Assembly: GCA_015068525.1 (NCBI GenBank)
Contig: SVKJ01000019.1
Location: 1-26,745 of the forward strand
Source: Oscillospiraceae bacterium
Lineage (GTDB): Bacteria; Bacillota; Clostridia; UMGS1840; HGM11507
Direction: 5' to 3'
DNA length: 26,745 nucleotides
The notes below the pieces were generated by a model. It saw nothing but the letters and a program-made list of their open reading frames with translations. It was not told the origin of the DNA and did no database searches. The position numbers and the translations under genes are program-made. This document shows positions 24,855-26,745 of this stretch, piece after piece; within the stretch, counting starts at the first letter, position 1, and the number at the start of each line of letters is the position of its first letter.

Positions 24855-26603
24855 ATGAAGAATATTAAAAAATTACTTTCAATAATATTATATACATTAT
24901 TGCTTGTGTCCGTAACGGCAAACGGAGCAGTTAATACTTCTTACAGAGTTGAAACCAACTCAAAAGGAACTCTTAATCAGATAGTATCTGTTACGGGCGA
25001 AGATATATCCTACAAAGGTAAAACAGTTACTTTAAGAGTTTTTCAGAAAGATAAAACTAAAGATGATATAGAGGGAAGACAAAGTGATTTGGATGTATTT
25101 TATCTTATCGACCAGACAAAAGCAGACAATAACGGGAAATTTGAGTTTACATTTATAATGAATAAATCCCAAGGTGATTATTTATGCGATATAAAGGTTG
25201 ATAATAATTCATTAATCCCTCTTACTTTAACCTTAAGTGATGTAAAAAAGGCAAATGATGTTATCACGCTTTTAAATGACCCCCAAAAAGCAGATTTAGT
25301 TACAACCAATGATTTACAACCTATACTTTCTGAGGGAGATAAATTTGGTATAAATACATTAGTGTATAACAGACTAACTGATAAAGATGCGATAACTTTG
25401 GCTGTAATAAAAGGCGCAAAGAAAAAACTTTCTCAAAATGAGAATATAGCATTTGAAGATTTTATAACTCTTTTTAACAATGCAGTTGTTTTAGAAGCAT
25501 TCAGAACAAGTAATGACGAAACACTTCTTTCGGATACCATTGATATATATGATGAATTTTTGGGACTTACATCTCTTCAAAATGCTAAAAATATTTATGC
25601 AACTTATCTCGCACTCAATGATAAAAAAACACCTCTTTTAAAGATGGGGAAAAAAGATTATACCATTGATACTTTAATTGATGATTTTAAAGAAAATGTA
25701 TTTATTGAGGCAGTTAAAGAGGTTGTATATTATACCGATTTAGAAGATGTAATCGAAAATAATTCAGATTATCTTGCACTTGGGGATGCTTATACAAGAT
25801 ATTCAAATTCAGATGACCTTGAAACTCATATACTTAAAGAACTTACCAAAATAAAGGATAAAATAAATTCAGTAAGTGAATTTAAACAAGAATTTAAAAA
25901 TTCAATTACATCGTATGATAATTCTTTAGTTCCACCAGCAATTATTCTTCCTCCTCCAAGCGTTCCAGGTACAGGCGGAGGCACAGGTGGCGGAGGCGGT
26001 GGATCTTCCAATGTTTCAGTTTCAACCGAACTTTCTAAACCTGAAGTAGATGCTCCGACTGTTATTATGCCTTCATTTACCGATATGTCGGGGCATTGGG
26101 CAAAATCTTCGGTAGATACTTTAGTAAATAAGGGAGTATTACAAGGTAAAGAGGTTGATAAATTCTGCCCTGATGATTTTGTTACAAGAGAAGAATTTGT
26201 TACTATGATTGTAAAAGCCTTTGATTTAAAATCGGAAGGAACATCCAAATTTAACGATGTATCGCAAGACAGATGGAGTTACCCTTATGTATTAGTTGCA
26301 AATGCACTCGGTATTGTTATGGGAAATAATAATATGTTTATGCCAATCAATAATATAACAAGGCAGGATATGGCAGTTATTATATACAGAACTTTGCAAT
26401 ATCAGGGCTTTGAACCTGTAAGAGGCAATGTTGATGTATTATTTTCTGATTATGATAAAATAAGCGATTATGCAAAAAATTCAGTTACAATGTTATACTA
26501 TAGTAACTTGATTTCAGGAGATGGGGAAAACTTTAATCCGCACTCAAACGCAACAAGAGCCGAAGCAGCTCAGATGATTTATAATGTACTGAAAGGGGAA
26601 TGA
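24855..26603 (+). CDS. Surface protein with three C-terminal SLH domains
   Basis: The 582-residue protein has a signal peptide (about residues 1-25), an N-terminal beta domain (about 26-120), a long helical region of unknown type (about 120-355), a proline and glycine-rich linker (about 360-390) and three SLH domains (about 408-460, 466-520 and 529-582). SLH signs are FTDMSGHWAKSSVDTLVNKG, FNDVSQDRWSYPYVLVANAL and LFSDYDKISDYAKNSVTMLY, each followed by a TRE/TRQ/TRA-type motif. SLH domains bind pyruvylated secondary cell-wall polymers and fix proteins to the outer surface. The helical region has no known motif. It follows the lyase by 13 bases and may be co-transcribed with it, so it may hold glycans or enzymes at the surface. 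Function is inferred. Confidence 0.9.
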   Translation: MKNIKKLLSIILYTLLLVSVTANGAVNTSYRVETNSKGTLNQIVSVTGEDISYKGKTVTLRVFQKDKTKDDIEGRQSDLDVFYLIDQTKADNNGKFEFTFIMNKSQGDYLCDIKVDNNSLIPLTLTLSDVKKANDVITLLNDPQKADLVTTNDLQPILSEGDKFGINTLVYNRLTDKDAITLAVIKGAKKKLSQNENIAFEDFITLFNNAVVLEAFRTSNDETLLSDTIDIYDEFLGLTSLQNAKNIYATYLALNDKKTPLLKMGKKDYTIDTLIDDFKENVFIEAVKEVVYYTDLEDVIENNSDYLALGDAYTRYSNSDDLETHILKELTKIKDKINSVSEFKQEFKNSITSYDNSLVPPAIILPPPSVPGTGGGTGGGGGGSSNVSVSTELSKPEVDAPTVIMPSFTDMSGHWAKSSVDTLVNKGVLQGKEVDKFCPDDFVTREEFVTMIVKAFDLKSEGTSKFNDVSQDRWSYPYVLVANALGIVMGNNNMFMPINNITRQDMAVIIYRTLQYQGFEPVRGNVDVLFSDYDKISDYAKNSVTMLYYSNLISGDGENFNPHSNATRAEAAQMIYNVLKGE

Positions 26604-26605
26604 TT

Positions 26606-26745
26606 ATGAAAAAAAGTATAATAGCACTGCTTGTTTTGATATGTATGCTGTTTTCTCTGGTGCCTGTTTTTGTACATGCGGAAGAATCCTCTTATGAATA
26701 TTACATAAAATATCTTGAAACTATCGGACTTATTGATGAAACTTT
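26606..26745 (+). CDS. N-terminus of a further secreted, probably SLH-type protein (partial)
   Basis: A start codon 2 bases after the previous stop, with AAAGGGG upstream, opens a frame that runs off the right edge. It begins with a clear signal peptide (MKKSIIALLVLICMLFSLV, cleaving near VHAEE) and then YEYYIKYLETIGLIDE. That first mature stretch resembles the beginning of an SLH domain or a surface-protein repeat. Only about 46 residues are present, so nothing more can be said. The close spacing points to co-transcription with the SLH protein. Confidence 0.75.
   Translation, partial: MKKSIIALLVLICMLFSLVPVFVHAEESSYEYYIKYLETIGLIDET

Noticed and set aside
25826..26248. 140-residue leftward frame with a proline-rich run
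   Set aside because: It is the antisense image of the SLH gene's Gly/Pro linker and SLH repeats. It has no ribosome binding site, and the rightward frame has clear domains.

Overview
The window is AT-rich chromosomal DNA from a low-GC, endospore-forming Firmicute, most likely a class Clostridia species from a gut or other polysaccharide-rich habitat. The evidence is spoIIR, an FtsEX/EnvC-like/CtpA cell-wall module, strong AGGAGG-type ribosome binding sites, SLH-anchored surface proteins, a tetrahydrofolate (THF) riboswitch and secreted carbohydrate-active enzymes. There is no phage, plasmid, CRISPR or intact insertion sequence. The species is not identified.

Positions 1-8424 hold the tail of a rightward gene and then a long leftward block. 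Read in transcription order, the block is a PucR/CdaR-type regulator, ftsE, ftsX, an M23 EnvC-like hydrolase factor, an S41 (CtpA-like) protease, a ROK repressor, ispE and spoIIR. Spacings are short, so this looks like one or a few operons joining envelope remodelling, isoprenoid synthesis and forespore signalling. The 5' leader of the first gene (about 8082-8356) can fold into a long three-way-junction RNA. It lies directly behind a good leftward promoter and matches no RNA family I recognise.

Positions 8425-13793 are mixed. A leftward M14 gamma-D-glutamyl-diamino-acid peptidase (PG-binding domain, LysM, M14) faces away from a rightward yhbY and DbpA-type helicase pair driven by a clear sigma-A promoter. 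A second sigma-A promoter overlaps the helicase stop codon and feeds a THF riboswitch controlling a FolT-like folate transporter component. A small lipoprotein and a GNAT acetyltransferase follow.

Positions 13814-26745 form a glycan-degradation and surface-protein region. It starts with a cytoplasmic-type GH20 hexosaminidase and a roughly 525-base intergenic stretch containing an IS3-like hairpin. Then come an (alpha/alpha)6 glycosidase, an AraC regulator, two related secreted proteins flanking a 47-residue peptide gene, a 1226-residue secreted heparinase II/III-type lyase with C-terminal discoidin domain, a triple-SLH surface protein, and the start of another secreted protein. A 40-base element is repeated almost perfectly at the -35 region of both the glycosidase and AraC promoters, which suggests that the AraC protein regulates both. 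The simplest model is extracellular lyase cleavage and surface binding of an acidic or amino-sugar glycan, followed by intracellular trimming. No sugar transporter lies within the window.
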